44,837 bases of DNA from an uncultured Alistipes sp. (GCA_900544265.1 UQUQ01000021.1:1-44837), one strand, 5' to 3'; shown: positions 1 to 8,082, counted from the first letter of the stretch. Numbers and translations: made by a program. The notes: generated by a model from the letters alone, not told the origin.

Positions 1-321
1 TTCCTCTCTGAAAAATAAATGTTTTTATTGCTTATTATCCGCACCCAAAAAGTTGCATTTATAAGTTGAACTCAAGAAGTCAAAAGAAAAAATAAGAAAT
101 CGACAATTTATGAAAACGCTTTTCAACATTTCGACAGCCTCTTTTTCTCAACATTCCATGCCCTGTGGGCCCCGTTTGGGCGGACGGTAAAAAGTGAAAA
201 CTTTTTTTGGCGGCGCGGAAATTTTGCATATACCCGCTCCTTTTCGGAAAAAGCAACTTTTTGACCCCGGAGTTTTCATTTTTTATCGTCACTTTTCAAC
301 AGGGTTCCGAACAGGTTGTCA
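1..321. other. AT-rich gap before the mrp 3' end
   Basis: I see no convincing gene here; short frames on either strand have no recognisable protein. The stretch is much more AT-rich than the rest of the window. It holds several TTTTCA/TGAAAA words (111-116, 120-125, 195-200, 273-278, 293-298), two of which form the palindrome TGAAAAcgcTTTTCA at 111-125. TTATCCGCA at 35-43 is one mismatch from the classical DnaA box. The gap lies downstream of mrp and probably contains its 3' UTR, but I see no clean hairpin followed by a T-tract. Confidence 0.5.
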
Positions 322-1371
322 TCAACTTTTCATCACCTTGCCGACAATCTTATCGGCAATCTCGCGGTACCACTTCTCCACGCGCGGGTCGATGCCGGCT
401 GCGGGACGGCCCTCCTCGCTCCCTTCCATGATCGACTGCACGATGGGCACCTCGCCCAGGAAGTCCACGCCGTGCTCCTCGGCAAAGCGGCGCGCACCGC
501 CCCGTCCGAAGAGGTAGTAGCGGTGGTCGGGCAGCTCCTCGGGCGTGAACCACGCCATGTTCTCGATGATGCCCGCGACGGGGATCCGCACGTTGGGGTT
601 GCGGAACATCTCCACGCCGCGCAGCACGTCGGCCACGGCCACCTGCTGCGGCGTCGAGACGATCACCGCAGCGTCGATCCTGAGTTCGTTGATGATCGAC
701 AGGTGCACGTCGCCCGTGCCGGGAGGCAGGTCCAGCAGCAGGAAGTCCAGCGTGCCCCACTTCGTCTGGTGGATGAGCTGCTTGAGGGCGTTGGTCGCCA
801 TGGCGCCGCGCCACAGCAGCGCGTCGGTCGGCTTGATGAAGAAACCGATCGACATGAGGCGGATGTCGCCGGCCTCGGCCGGGATGATGCGGTCGACGCC
901 CTCCTCCTCGACGGCTTCGGGCAGGTAGCCCTCCACGCCGAACATCTTGGGTTGCGAAGGACCGTAGATGTCGGCGTCGAGCACGCCGACGCGGAAGCCC
1001 ATGTTGCGCAGGGCGACGGCCAGGTTGGCCGTGACGGTCGACTTGCCCACGCCGCCCTTGCCCGAGGCGACGGCGATGATGCGGGCGATGGCGCCCGTTG
1101 CGGTTTTCAGCTTGGGTTCCGGACGCGGGGGCTGTCCGCCCTCCTTGACGACGACGAGCACCTCGGCGCCCGGGAGTGCCGCCCGCAGCAGCGCCTCGAC
1201 CTGGTTCTTGATCTTCACCGCAAAGGGGTCATGGCTCTTGGCGAAGCGCAGCACGACGGTCGCCTTGCCGTCGGCAGCTCCGATATGCTCCACGAAACCG
1301 CTCGTCACGAGGTCCTTTCCCGTTTCGGGGTGGACCACCTGTCCGAGCAGCCGTTTGATCTGCTGTTCCAT
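322..1371 (-). CDS. mrp: Mrp/ApbC-family P-loop ATPase, Fe-S cluster carrier
   Basis: A 349-residue cytoplasmic ATPase of the Mrp/ApbC/Nbp35 group, thought to bind and deliver Fe-S clusters. Residues 1 to about 75 look like the MIP18/FeS-assembly domain. The deviant Walker A motif GKGGVGKST is at 104-112, followed by LDADIYGPSQP and DLPPGTGD, both typical of the family. The CxxC pair that many Mrp proteins carry after the ENM motif is absent: the sequence there reads ENMAWFTPEELP. I believe this is usual for Bacteroidota members. The ATG start follows a TATCTTTG box on the minus strand at 1394-1401. The gene is divergent from sppA. Family assignment is firm; a specific client is unknown. Confidence 0.95.
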   Translation of the reverse strand: MEQQIKRLLGQVVHPETGKDLVTSGFVEHIGAADGKATVVLRFAKSHDPFAVKIKNQVEALLRAALPGAEVLVVVKEGGQPPRPEPKLKTATGAIARIIAVASGKGGVGKSTVTANLAVALRNMGFRVGVLDADIYGPSQPKMFGVEGYLPEAVEEEGVDRIIPAEAGDIRLMSIGFFIKPTDALLWRGAMATNALKQLIHQTKWGTLDFLLLDLPPGTGDVHLSIINELRIDAAVIVSTPQQVAVADVLRGVEMFRNPNVRIPVAGIIENMAWFTPEELPDHRYYLFGRGGARRFAEEHGVDFLGEVPIVQSIMEGSEEGRPAAGIDPRVEKWYREIADKIVGKVMKS

Positions 1372-1393
1372 ACGTTGTAAGGTTTGTTTACGG

Positions 1394-1401
1394 CAAAGAT
1401 A
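1394..1401 (-). promoter_or_regulatory. -7 promoter box of mrp
   Basis: TATCTTTG on the minus strand, matching the Bacteroidota TAnnTTTG box. The predicted transcription start is near 1390, giving a leader of about 19 nt. I see no good -33 element. Confidence 0.55.
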
Positions 1402-1465
1402 ACGTTATTTTCCGCGATTCCATATAAAATGAAAAATTATTTTATCGAAAAACGATAAATTTTAT

Positions 1466-1494
1466 TTGTTTTTCAGGAAATATCATTATCTTTG
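1466..1494 (+). promoter_or_regulatory. Promoter of sppA (TTG-N18-TATCTTTG)
   Basis: TTG at 1466-1468 and TATCTTTG at 1487-1494 are separated by 18 nt, a good fit to the Bacteroidota housekeeping promoter. The predicted start near 1499 leaves a leader of about 39 nt before the sppA ATG. It also argues against a TTG start at 1466. Confidence 0.7.
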
Positions 1495-1537
1495 TAGTAC
1501 CAAGCGGAGAACTAACACACAAAATACGGAACGCATT

Positions 1538-3322
1538 ATGAATTTCATCAAGACATTTCTCGCCGGACTGCTCGCCTTCGTCGTGGGATCGGTCGTGGTA
1601 TTCTTCCTCTGGCTGTTCGCCATTCTGGGGATCGTCGGATCGCTCACGATGGAGAAGAGCGTGGCGGTCCTTCCGGAGAGCGTGCTGAAGATCGACTTTT
1701 CGGAACTGCTCACCGACTCGCCCTCGACGAATCCCCTTGCGGGCATCGATTTCACCACGATGGAGACCACGCCGCAGCTGCCGCTCTTCCGGGCGCTGCG
1801 CGCCATCGAGGCGGCTGCATCCGATCCCCGCATCAAGGGCATCTACCTGCGCATGAACGGCCGCGGCGGCGTTACGGGCACGGCGCTGCTCGAGGAGCTG
1901 CGCGGCGCGATCGAGGAGTTCCGCAAGAGCGGCAAGTTCGTCGTCTCCTACAACGAGGTCTATTCGCAGGGGCAGTACTACCTGGCCACGGCGGCCGACC
2001 GCATCTACATGCAGCCCGAAGGGATGATCGACTGGTCGGGACTCTCCTTTAACCTGATGTTCTACAAGGGGCTGCTCGACAAGCTCGATATCAGGGCCGA
2101 GGTCTTCCGTCCGACGGCCTGCAGGTACAAGAGCGCCGTGGAGCCCTACATCATGAACCGGATGTCGGATGCCAACCGTGAACAGATGCAGGAGCTCGTC
2201 AACTCGATGTGGGGGACGATCTCCTCGACGGTGGCCGAGGCCCGGGGGATCGACCCGGCGGAGTTGAACCGCCTGACCGACCGGCTGGAGGTTTCGCTGC
2301 CCGAAGAGGCGCTCGAGAACCGCTTTGTCGACGGACTGCTCTATGAGGACCAGATGAACGACGTCTTCGCCGAACTGGGTGTCGAGCCCGACGCCAAGGG
2401 TGAATACCGTTTCGTGACGCTGGGCGAGTACGCCTCGCAGGTGGGTGCCGACCTGAAGAACGTCTCGGCCGACGAGGTGGCCATCGTCTATGCCGAGGGT
2501 CAGATCGTCGACGGCGAGGGCTACGGTCCCGAAATTTACGGCAATTCGCTGGCCCGGACGCTCGCCGGCGTGCGCGCCGACGAAAAGGTCAAGGCGGTCG
2601 TGCTGCGTGTCAACTCGCCGGGCGGCAGCGCCCTGGCGTCGGATGTGATCTGGCGCGAGATCGAGCTGCTGCGGGCCGAGAAGCCCGTCATCGTGTCGAT
2701 GGGCTCCTACGCCGCCAGCGGCGGGTACTACATCTCCTGCCCGGCCGACGTGATTGTTGCCGACCGGCTGACGCTGACCGGTTCGATCGGCGTGTTCGGC
2801 ATGTACCTCGACACGCGCGACGCGCTGAAGAACAAGCTGGGCATCACGCTCGACGGCGTGAAGAGCAACACCTCGGCCGGCATGGGACAGCTGGCCCCGC
2901 TGACGCCGACCGAGCGGGCGACGATCATGCGCGGCGTGGACAAGGTCTATGCGACCTTCACGAACAACGTGGCCCAGGGGCGCAACCTCCCGATCGACCG
3001 CGTGCTCGATATTGCCGGCGGCCGCGTGTGGTCGGGCGAAGATGCCCTCGGAATCGGGCTCGTGGATGCCTGCGGTGGGCTGAAGATGGCCATCGCGCAG
3101 GCCGTCGACAAGGCCGGGCTGGGCGACAACTACCGTATCACGGAGGTGCTGGAGGCCCCGACAGGCATTGCGGCCCTCTTCTCGTCGCTGAGCGCGAGCG
3201 TCCGCACGGCATTCCTGCGCTCCGAACTGGGCGACATGATGAAGGAGTACGGTCGGGTGCGCGAGGCAACGCGCCTGCAGGGCGTGCTGATGTATTCGCC
3301 CTGCAAGCTCGAGCTGCAATAG
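1538..3322 (+). CDS. sppA: Signal peptide peptidase SppA, 67K type
   Basis: A 594-residue membrane-anchored serine protease that degrades signal peptides left in the membrane. It has one N-terminal membrane segment (about residues 5-30) and two tandem ClpP-like S49 domains, the layout of the long E. coli-type enzyme (618 aa). The Ser-Lys dyad is visible: the general-base Lys198 lies in RYKSAVEP in the first domain and the nucleophile Ser394 in YAASGGYY in the second, followed by TGSIGVFG. I chose the ATG at 1538 because the frame's earlier TTG lies inside the promoter. The gene stands alone, ending in a hairpin at 3345-3374. Confidence 0.95.
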   Translation: MNFIKTFLAGLLAFVVGSVVVFFLWLFAILGIVGSLTMEKSVAVLPESVLKIDFSELLTDSPSTNPLAGIDFTTMETTPQLPLFRALRAIEAAASDPRIKGIYLRMNGRGGVTGTALLEELRGAIEEFRKSGKFVVSYNEVYSQGQYYLATAADRIYMQPEGMIDWSGLSFNLMFYKGLLDKLDIRAEVFRPTACRYKSAVEPYIMNRMSDANREQMQELVNSMWGTISSTVAEARGIDPAELNRLTDRLEVSLPEEALENRFVDGLLYEDQMNDVFAELGVEPDAKGEYRFVTLGEYASQVGADLKNVSADEVAIVYAEGQIVDGEGYGPEIYGNSLARTLAGVRADEKVKAVVLRVNSPGGSALASDVIWREIELLRAEKPVIVSMGSYAASGGYYISCPADVIVADRLTLTGSIGVFGMYLDTRDALKNKLGITLDGVKSNTSAGMGQLAPLTPTERATIMRGVDKVYATFTNNVAQGRNLPIDRVLDIAGGRVWSGEDALGIGLVDACGGLKMAIAQAVDKAGLGDNYRITEVLEAPTGIAALFSSLSASVRTAFLRSELGDMMKEYGRVREATRLQGVLMYSPCKLELQ

Positions 3323-3344
3323 CGGCTCCGGTCGTGGCAAACGG

Positions 3345-3374
3345 GACGGCATCCTTCCGATGAAGGGTGCCGTC
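3345..3374 (+). terminator. Probable terminator after sppA
   Basis: A 12-bp stem, GACGGCATCCTT (3345-3356) with AAGGGTGCCGTC (3363-3374), has one G-U pair and a 6-nt loop. Only a weak T-rich tail (TTCGT) follows. It lies 22 nt after the sppA stop. Confidence 0.6.
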
Positions 3375-3549
3375 TTCGTATCTGTATGTCGGCGGCAGGT
3401 GACCGTGCGGTTGAGGCATCCGGCAGTCTGTCTGCTCCATTTGACCATGCGGCTGTGGTGGCGGGCGGGCCGTGCGGGCGGTTTTCGCGTGCGCGTCGCC
3501 GCGGGAAGGCGTTGGCAGGCAGGCGGCATCCCGGAAAACGGGATTTTTG

Positions 3550-3580
3550 TTTGTCCCGGCGCTTACTTTTCGTATCTTTG
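3550..3580 (+). promoter_or_regulatory. Promoter of the hybrid kinase gene (TTTG-N19-TATCTTTG)
   Basis: TTTG at 3550-3553 and TATCTTTG at 3573-3580 are 19 nt apart, close to ideal. The box ends only 4 nt before the preferred GTG start, so the transcript would have almost no leader. Confidence 0.7.
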
Positions 3581-3584
3581 GAAG

Positions 3585-6098
3585 GTGAAAGCGGGCAAAC
3601 AAGAGAAGAAGGAGTCGAAATTCGTCAAGACGAAGATCGTGACGGGGTATGTTGTCCTCGTGGTCGTCTGCATCCTCGCGGTGGGCTATGCCTACCGCGC
3701 CATGATCCACATCGCGGCCCCGGGCGAGAACTACGCGCTGCTGCAGGTCAAGCGCCGGGCCGTGAACCAGACCCTTTACCACCTCTACCAGGCCGAGAGC
3801 TACGGACAGCTCATGATCGCCGGCTACCAGTCCTACGAGGAGCGTTACCACCGCGAGCTGCGCACCGTCCGCGCCTGCATCGACTCGCTGCGCGGACTCT
3901 CGGACGATACCGATTCGCTCCAGACGCTGCGGCTGGACAGCATCGTGCGGCTGATTGACGACAAGGAGCGGCGCACGATGAGCCTGCGGCGGTCGATCCG
4001 TTCGGCCGGTACGGCGAGCCTGCTCGACAAGAACATCCGCCAGCTGCTCGAAGGGGACGATTCGCTCGGCGGGGCCGACACGTCGCTCGTCCTGCGCAGT
4101 GTCGTGCTCTCCGACACGGTCTCCGTGCCGCGGAGCAAGCGGCGGTTTTTCCGGCGGCTGGCCGATCTGTTCAGCCCGCGGCAGGAGGATTCGAGCATCG
4201 TCATCTCCCGGCGCGAATTCGTCGGTGCGGTCTCGCCGCAGGCGGTCAAGGATACGATCGCCCTGGTGCTGCGGGCCCTGCAGGACAGCGTCACGAGCGA
4301 GCGGCTGGGCATCTACGACAAGGCGTGGCGCCAGGGACAGCAGCTGCGCTACAACAACGAACTGGTCAACGAGAAGATCTACCGCCTGATCATGGACTAC
4401 GAGGCGGAGGATACCGGTTTTATCATGCGGCGCATCGAACGCAATGCGGCGTTGAGGCGCCGTTCGTCGCAGGTGCTCGGGGGCATCACCACGGCGGCCG
4501 TGCTGCTTATGCTCATCTTCGTGGCCGTCCTGTGGCGCGACGTCAACCGCAGCAACCGCTACCGCCGCGCCCTGGAGCGTGCCAACCGCGACAACGAGGC
4601 GCTGCTGGCGGCCCGCGAAAAGCTGATGCTGGCCATCACGCACGACATCAAGGCGCCGCTGGGTTCCGTGATGGGCTACATCGACCTGCTCTCGCGCCTG
4701 ACGGGCGGCAAGCGCGAGGAGCTCTACCTGCACAACATGAAGGAGTCGTCGGAACACCTGCTGCGGCTGGTCAACAGCCTGCTGGACTTCTACCGGCTCG
4801 ATATCAACAAGATGGAGGTCAACACCGTGGCCTTCAATCCCGCGCAGCTCTTCGAGACGATCCTCTCGGGATTCGCCGCGCAGGCGGCGGCCAAGGGGCT
4901 CGAACTGCACCTCGACGCCACGCCGGCGGCCGCAACCGGGGTTACGGGCGATGCCGTGCGCATCCGTCAGATCGCCGAAAACCTCCTCTCCAATGCCCTG
5001 AAATTTACCGACCGGGGCTCCGTCACGGTGCGGGTCGATCTCTCCGACGGACGGCTGATCTTCTCCGTGCGCGATACGGGCCGCGGCATCGCCCGCGAGG
5101 AGAAGGAGCGGATTTTCGGAGAGTTCGTGCGGCTGCGTTCGGCGCAGGGCGTCGACGGCTTCGGCCTCGGACTGTCGATCGTCGACCGGCTCGTCAAGCT
5201 GTTGGGAGGCACCATCTCGCTTGAGAGCCGTCTCGGCGAGGGGAGCCGCTTCATCGTCTCGGTGCCGGTCGGGGCGGCGGGCGATGCGGGGGCGGCACCT
5301 GCGGCGGCCGTGTCGGAGAGCGAGGTGCGCCCGGGGCTGCGCGTGCTGCTCGTGGACGACGATCCGCTGCAGCTCGAGATGACGGCGGCGATGTGCCGCC
5401 GGGCTGGAATCGAGACCGAGAGCTGCGCCTATCCCGAATACGTCGGCCGGATCGTCGCGGAGAGCCGTTTCGACCTGGTGCTGACCGACATTCAGATGCC
5501 CTCGGCCGACGGCTTCAGCGTGCTGGACGCCGTGCACCGGATCGATGCGTCGCTGCCCGTCGTGGCGGTCTCGGCCCGCGGGGAGATGCGCCCCGCCGAT
5601 TTTGCCGCCCGGGGGTTCGCGGCCTGCCTGCGCAAGCCCTTCTCCGGCGGCGAGCTGCTTGCCGCGATCCGTGCCGCGACGGGAGGCGGCGGCGAAGAGG
5701 CTGCGGCACCCGCCGGCGGGACGGACACTCCGGTCGCGGAGTCCCCGGCATCGGGCGACGGGGTCGATTTCGGAGCCCTGACGGCCTATGCGGGCGATGA
5801 TCCCGAGGCGGCGCGGAGCATCGTCGCCTCCTTTGCCGAGCAGACCGGGGCCAATGCCGGGGCGCTGCGGCGGGCCCTCGAGGCGGACGATCCCGCCGCG
5901 CTGAAGGCCTTGGCGCACAAGATGCTGCCCATCTTTACGATGATCGGCGCCGCGGAGGTCGCCGCCGTGCTGCGGCGGGCCGAGCGGTTCGACGGCGAAA
6001 TCGACCCTGCCCTGCGGAGCGAGCTGCTGACCGCGCTCGGGCGCATCGACGCGATAGTCGCCCGGGCCGCCGCGCAGGCCGCCGATCCGGCCGTGTGA
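3585..6098 (+). CDS. Hybrid sensor histidine kinase with receiver and HPt domains
   Basis: A membrane phosphorelay kinase of about 837 residues. A membrane segment (about 15-35) is followed by a ~270-residue periplasmic region with coiled-coil character and a second membrane segment (about 300-322). Then come HisKA with phospho-acceptor His353 (AITHDIKAPLG), HATPase_c with N box (ENLLSNALKF), G1 (DTGRGI) and G2 (FGLGLSIV), a receiver domain with Asp635 (LTDIQMPS), and a C-terminal HPt with His778 (LAHKMLPI). The sensor region matches nothing I know. Start: GTG at 3585, directly after the promoter; GTG at 3639 is a weaker alternative. All relay modules are in one chain, so the likely output is the NtrC-type regulator 63 nt downstream. 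Confidence 0.9.
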   Translation: MKAGKQEKKESKFVKTKIVTGYVVLVVVCILAVGYAYRAMIHIAAPGENYALLQVKRRAVNQTLYHLYQAESYGQLMIAGYQSYEERYHRELRTVRACIDSLRGLSDDTDSLQTLRLDSIVRLIDDKERRTMSLRRSIRSAGTASLLDKNIRQLLEGDDSLGGADTSLVLRSVVLSDTVSVPRSKRRFFRRLADLFSPRQEDSSIVISRREFVGAVSPQAVKDTIALVLRALQDSVTSERLGIYDKAWRQGQQLRYNNELVNEKIYRLIMDYEAEDTGFIMRRIERNAALRRRSSQVLGGITTAAVLLMLIFVAVLWRDVNRSNRYRRALERANRDNEALLAAREKLMLAITHDIKAPLGSVMGYIDLLSRLTGGKREELYLHNMKESSEHLLRLVNSLLDFYRLDINKMEVNTVAFNPAQLFETILSGFAAQAAAKGLELHLDATPAAATGVTGDAVRIRQIAENLLSNALKFTDRGSVTVRVDLSDGRLIFSVRDTGRGIAREEKERIFGEFVRLRSAQGVDGFGLGLSIVDRLVKLLGGTISLESRLGEGSRFIVSVPVGAAGDAGAAPAAAVSESEVRPGLRVLLVDDDPLQLEMTAAMCRRAGIETESCAYPEYVGRIVAESRFDLVLTDIQMPSADGFSVLDAVHRIDASLPVVAVSARGEMRPADFAARGFAACLRKPFSGGELLAAIRAATGGGGEEAAAPAGGTDTPVAESPASGDGVDFGALTAYAGDDPEAARSIVASFAEQTGANAGALRRALEADDPAALKALAHKMLPIFTMIGAAEVAAVLRRAERFDGEIDPALRSELLTALGRIDAIVARAAAQAADPAV

Positions 6099-6123
6099 GC
6101 AGGGCACCCGACCGCCGGCGGAC

Positions 6124-6154
6124 TTGGATTTGCCGTCGGCTTTTCCTATCTTTG
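6124..6154 (+). promoter_or_regulatory. Promoter of the NtrC-type regulator (TTG-N20-TATCTTTG)
   Basis: TTG at 6124-6126 and TATCTTTG at 6147-6154 are 20 nt apart. The ATG is at 6162, only 7 nt after the box, so transcription should begin at or within about 3 nt of the start codon (a leaderless-type mRNA). It gives the regulator its own promoter, separate from the kinase. Confidence 0.7.
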
Positions 6155-6161
6155 CGACGTT

Positions 6162-7514
6162 ATGGAACGGATTCTGATCGTAGACGATGACACCACCTTC
6201 GCGCTGATGCTGCGCACGTGGCTCTCGAAGCGGGGCTTCGACGTGGAGACGGTCGGCAGCGTGTCGGCGGCCCGCACGGCGCTCGGGAAGCAGGAGTATG
6301 CCCTCGTGTTGAGCGACATGCGCCTGCCGGACGAGGACGGCATCGCCCTGCTCCAGTGGCTGGCCGAGCGCGGGCGCCGCGAGCCGGTGATCGTCATGAC
6401 GAGCTACGCCGAGATTCAGAATGCCGTGCGCAGCATGAAGCTCGGGGCTCGCGACTACGTGGCCAAGCCGGTCAATCCCGACGAGCTGCTCAAGAAGATC
6501 CGCGAGGCGATCGACACGCCGGCGCCCGGTGCGGCGGCGGAGCCGGCGGCCGCAGCCAAGGGCCCGGCGCGCGGTGCGAAACGGGAACCTGCGGCGCTCA
6601 ACTACATCGAGGGGCACAGCGACGCTTCGCGGCGGCTGTACGAGTACGTGCGGCTCGTGGCTCCGACCAACATGTCGGTGCTGGTCAACGGCGCCAGCGG
6701 CACGGGCAAGGAGCATGTCGCGCAGCTCATCCACCGCAGCAGCAAGCGGGCCGGCAAGCCCTTCGTGGCGGTCGACTGCGGGACCATACCGCGCGAGCTG
6801 GCCGCCTCGGAGTTCTTCGGCCACGTCAAGGGCTCCTTCACCGGGGCGCTGAACGACAAGACGGGCGCCTTCGAGGCCGCCAACGGCGGGACGCTCTTCC
6901 TGGATGAGGTGGGCAACCTCACCTACGAGACGCAGGTGCAGCTGCTGCGCGCCCTGCAGGAGCGGCGCATCCGCCCCGTGGGCAGCACGCGCGAGATTCC
7001 GGTCGACATCCGCCTCGTGGCGGCGACGAACGAGGATCTCGAAGCGGCCATCGCCCGCGGCACGTTCCGCGCCGACCTCTACCACCGGATCAACGAATTC
7101 ACGCTCCGCATGCCGTGCCTGCGCGAAATGCCCGAGGATGTCCTGCTCTTCGCCGACTTCTTCCTCGACCAGGCCAACCGCGAGCTGGACAAGCACCTCG
7201 TGGGCTTCGACGCCGCGGCTGCGGCGGCCCTCACGCGCTACGACTGGCCGGGCAACCTGCGGCAGCTGAAGAATGTCGTCATGTCGGCGACGCTGCTTGC
7301 GCAGGACGAGTATGTCACCTGCCGCGAACTTCCGGCCGAGATTGCCGGGGGCGGAGCCTCCTCCACCCTCTCGCTGCGCGATCCCGCCGGCGAGGAGGAG
7401 CAGATCCGCCGGGCCCTTGCTGCGGCGGGCGGCAACAAGTCGCAGGCCGCGAAACTGCTCGGCATCGACCGCAAGACCCTCTACAACAAACTGCACCTCT
7501 ACGGCATCGAGTAG
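6162..7514 (+). CDS. NtrC-family sigma-54 response regulator
   Basis: A 450-residue activator of sigma-54 RNA polymerase. The receiver domain (about 1-120) has phospho-acceptor Asp52 in LSDMRLP. An Ala/Pro/Lys-rich linker leads to an AAA+ domain with Walker A GASGTGKE (177-184), the sigma-54-contacting loop GSFTGA (224-229, a common variant of GAFTGA) and Walker B TLFLDEVG. A Fis-type helix-turn-helix ends the protein (NKSQAAKLLGIDRKTLYNKL). The start is unambiguous because MERILIVDDD begins the receiver fold. It sits next to the hybrid kinase, its probable partner. Targets are unknown; no -24/-12 GG...GC promoter was recognised in the flanks. Confidence 0.95.
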   Translation: MERILIVDDDTTFALMLRTWLSKRGFDVETVGSVSAARTALGKQEYALVLSDMRLPDEDGIALLQWLAERGRREPVIVMTSYAEIQNAVRSMKLGARDYVAKPVNPDELLKKIREAIDTPAPGAAAEPAAAAKGPARGAKREPAALNYIEGHSDASRRLYEYVRLVAPTNMSVLVNGASGTGKEHVAQLIHRSSKRAGKPFVAVDCGTIPRELAASEFFGHVKGSFTGALNDKTGAFEAANGGTLFLDEVGNLTYETQVQLLRALQERRIRPVGSTREIPVDIRLVAATNEDLEAAIARGTFRADLYHRINEFTLRMPCLREMPEDVLLFADFFLDQANRELDKHLVGFDAAAAAALTRYDWPGNLRQLKNVVMSATLLAQDEYVTCRELPAEIAGGGASSTLSLRDPAGEEEQIRRALAAAGGNKSQAAKLLGIDRKTLYNKLHLYGIE

Positions 7515-7524
7515 CCGCCCCGGG

Positions 7525-7572
7525 TGTGGAAAAAATCCACATTCCACACCTTCGTTCCACACTTTTCCACAG
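7525..7572. promoter_or_regulatory. Cluster of TTCCACA / DnaA-box-like motifs
   Basis: Five copies of (T/A)TCCACA or its complement lie within 48 nt. TGTGGAAAA at 7525-7533 (complement TTTTCCACA) and TTTTCCACA at 7563-7571 fit the DnaA-box consensus TTWTNCACA exactly. AAATCCACA (7533-7541) and the copies at 7542-7548 and 7555-7561 fit its 3' part. The first two copies form the inverted repeat TGTGGA-N5-TCCACA. The cluster lies between the regulator stop and the small exported protein, followed by an AT-rich stretch. It may bind DnaA or another regulator. Confidence 0.45.
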
Positions 7573-7587
7573 TGCGGCAGGATTGCT

Positions 7588-7615
7588 TTGTTTTATGCAA
7601 TACATTGTAAAACAA
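7588..7615. repeat. 28-bp imperfect palindrome
   Basis: Arms TTGTTTTA (7588-7595) and TAAAACAA (7608-7615) are perfect complements and flank an inner CAATacATTG. It lies in the AT-rich part of the gap, about 115 nt before the small exported protein. It could be an operator; no protein can be named. Confidence 0.4.
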
Positions 7616-7715
7616 GGTTTTATGCTTGTTTTGCCATCATGGCACATGGCTTGAATCCTTTCAGGGCAAAGGCCGTCGCGAAAGCGGTTCGGCCCCGAAA
7701 ACGGAAGTCTAACCT

Positions 7716-7723
7716 TAATTTTG
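7716..7723 (+). promoter_or_regulatory. Possible -7 box of the small exported protein
   Basis: TAATTTTG fits TAnnTTTG and ends 6 nt before the ATG at 7730, again implying an almost leaderless transcript. No convincing -33 element lies 19-21 nt upstream, so this is tentative. Confidence 0.4.
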
Positions 7724-7729
7724 AGAGCC

Positions 7730-7981
7730 ATGAAAAAGAGAGTTGTGATGATGGCGGCGCTGATGCTGACGGCAGGCGGCATGGCATTCGCTCAGCAGCC
7801 CGAATCGACGGAACCCGAAAAGCAGGAGGTGGCTGCCCCTGCACCCGAGTCCGCTACGGAAGAGAGTACCACACAGGAGGAGAAGGCCGAGAAGGATGGT
7901 GATTGCAAGGGAGATTGCACCAAAGAGAAGTGCGGCACGGCCGACTCCTCCTCTTCTGACAACACCGAGACGGACGAATGA
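7730..7981 (+). CDS. Small acidic exported protein
   Basis: An 83-residue protein of unknown function. Residues 1 to about 22 form a clear signal peptide (MKKRVV, then a Met/Ala/Leu-rich core and AFA before QQ). The mature part of about 60 residues is rich in Glu, Ser, Thr and Ala, looks disordered, and carries three cysteines in DGDCKGDCTKEKCGT, which might bind metal or form a disulfide. The ATG at 7730 is preferred over a TTG three codons earlier, which lies in the -7 box. It has its own terminator. The CxxxCxxxxC-like spacing is the only handle on function. Low-complexity sequence makes homology search hard. Confidence 0.7.
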   Translation: MKKRVVMMAALMLTAGGMAFAQQPESTEPEKQEVAAPAPESATEESTTQEEKAEKDGDCKGDCTKEKCGTADSSSSDNTETDE

Positions 7982-8030
7982 CACGTTCCGGTCACCGTCG
8001 GTGATATTAGTTAAACAATTGTTTGCCTGG

Positions 8031-8055
8031 ACTCCGCCTCGTGCGGAGTTTTTTT
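8031..8055 (+). terminator. Intrinsic terminator after the small exported protein
   Basis: Stem ACTCCGC (8031-8037) with GCGGAGT (8043-8049), a 5-nt loop and a run of seven Ts (8049-8055). The palindrome AAACAATTGTTT at 8013-8024 lies just upstream. It separates this gene from the convergent GlsB-like gene. Confidence 0.85.
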
Positions 8056-8082
8056 GTGCAGGCCGCCATGCGGAGCAGGCCG

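Noticed and set aside
80..292. A 70-codon minus-strand frame in the first gap
   Set aside because: It is short, AT-rich, ends in a Phe run and has no start context or recognisable motif.
3138..7562. A 1474-codon open frame on the minus strand antisense to the kinase and regulator genes
   Set aside because: It is the mirror of GC-rich codons in real plus-strand genes, has Arg/His/Gly-rich low-information sequence and no recognisable domain.
7588..7615. The palindrome as a rho-independent terminator of the response regulator
   Set aside because: The stem is AT-rich with a long loop and no following T-tract, so it fits an operator better.
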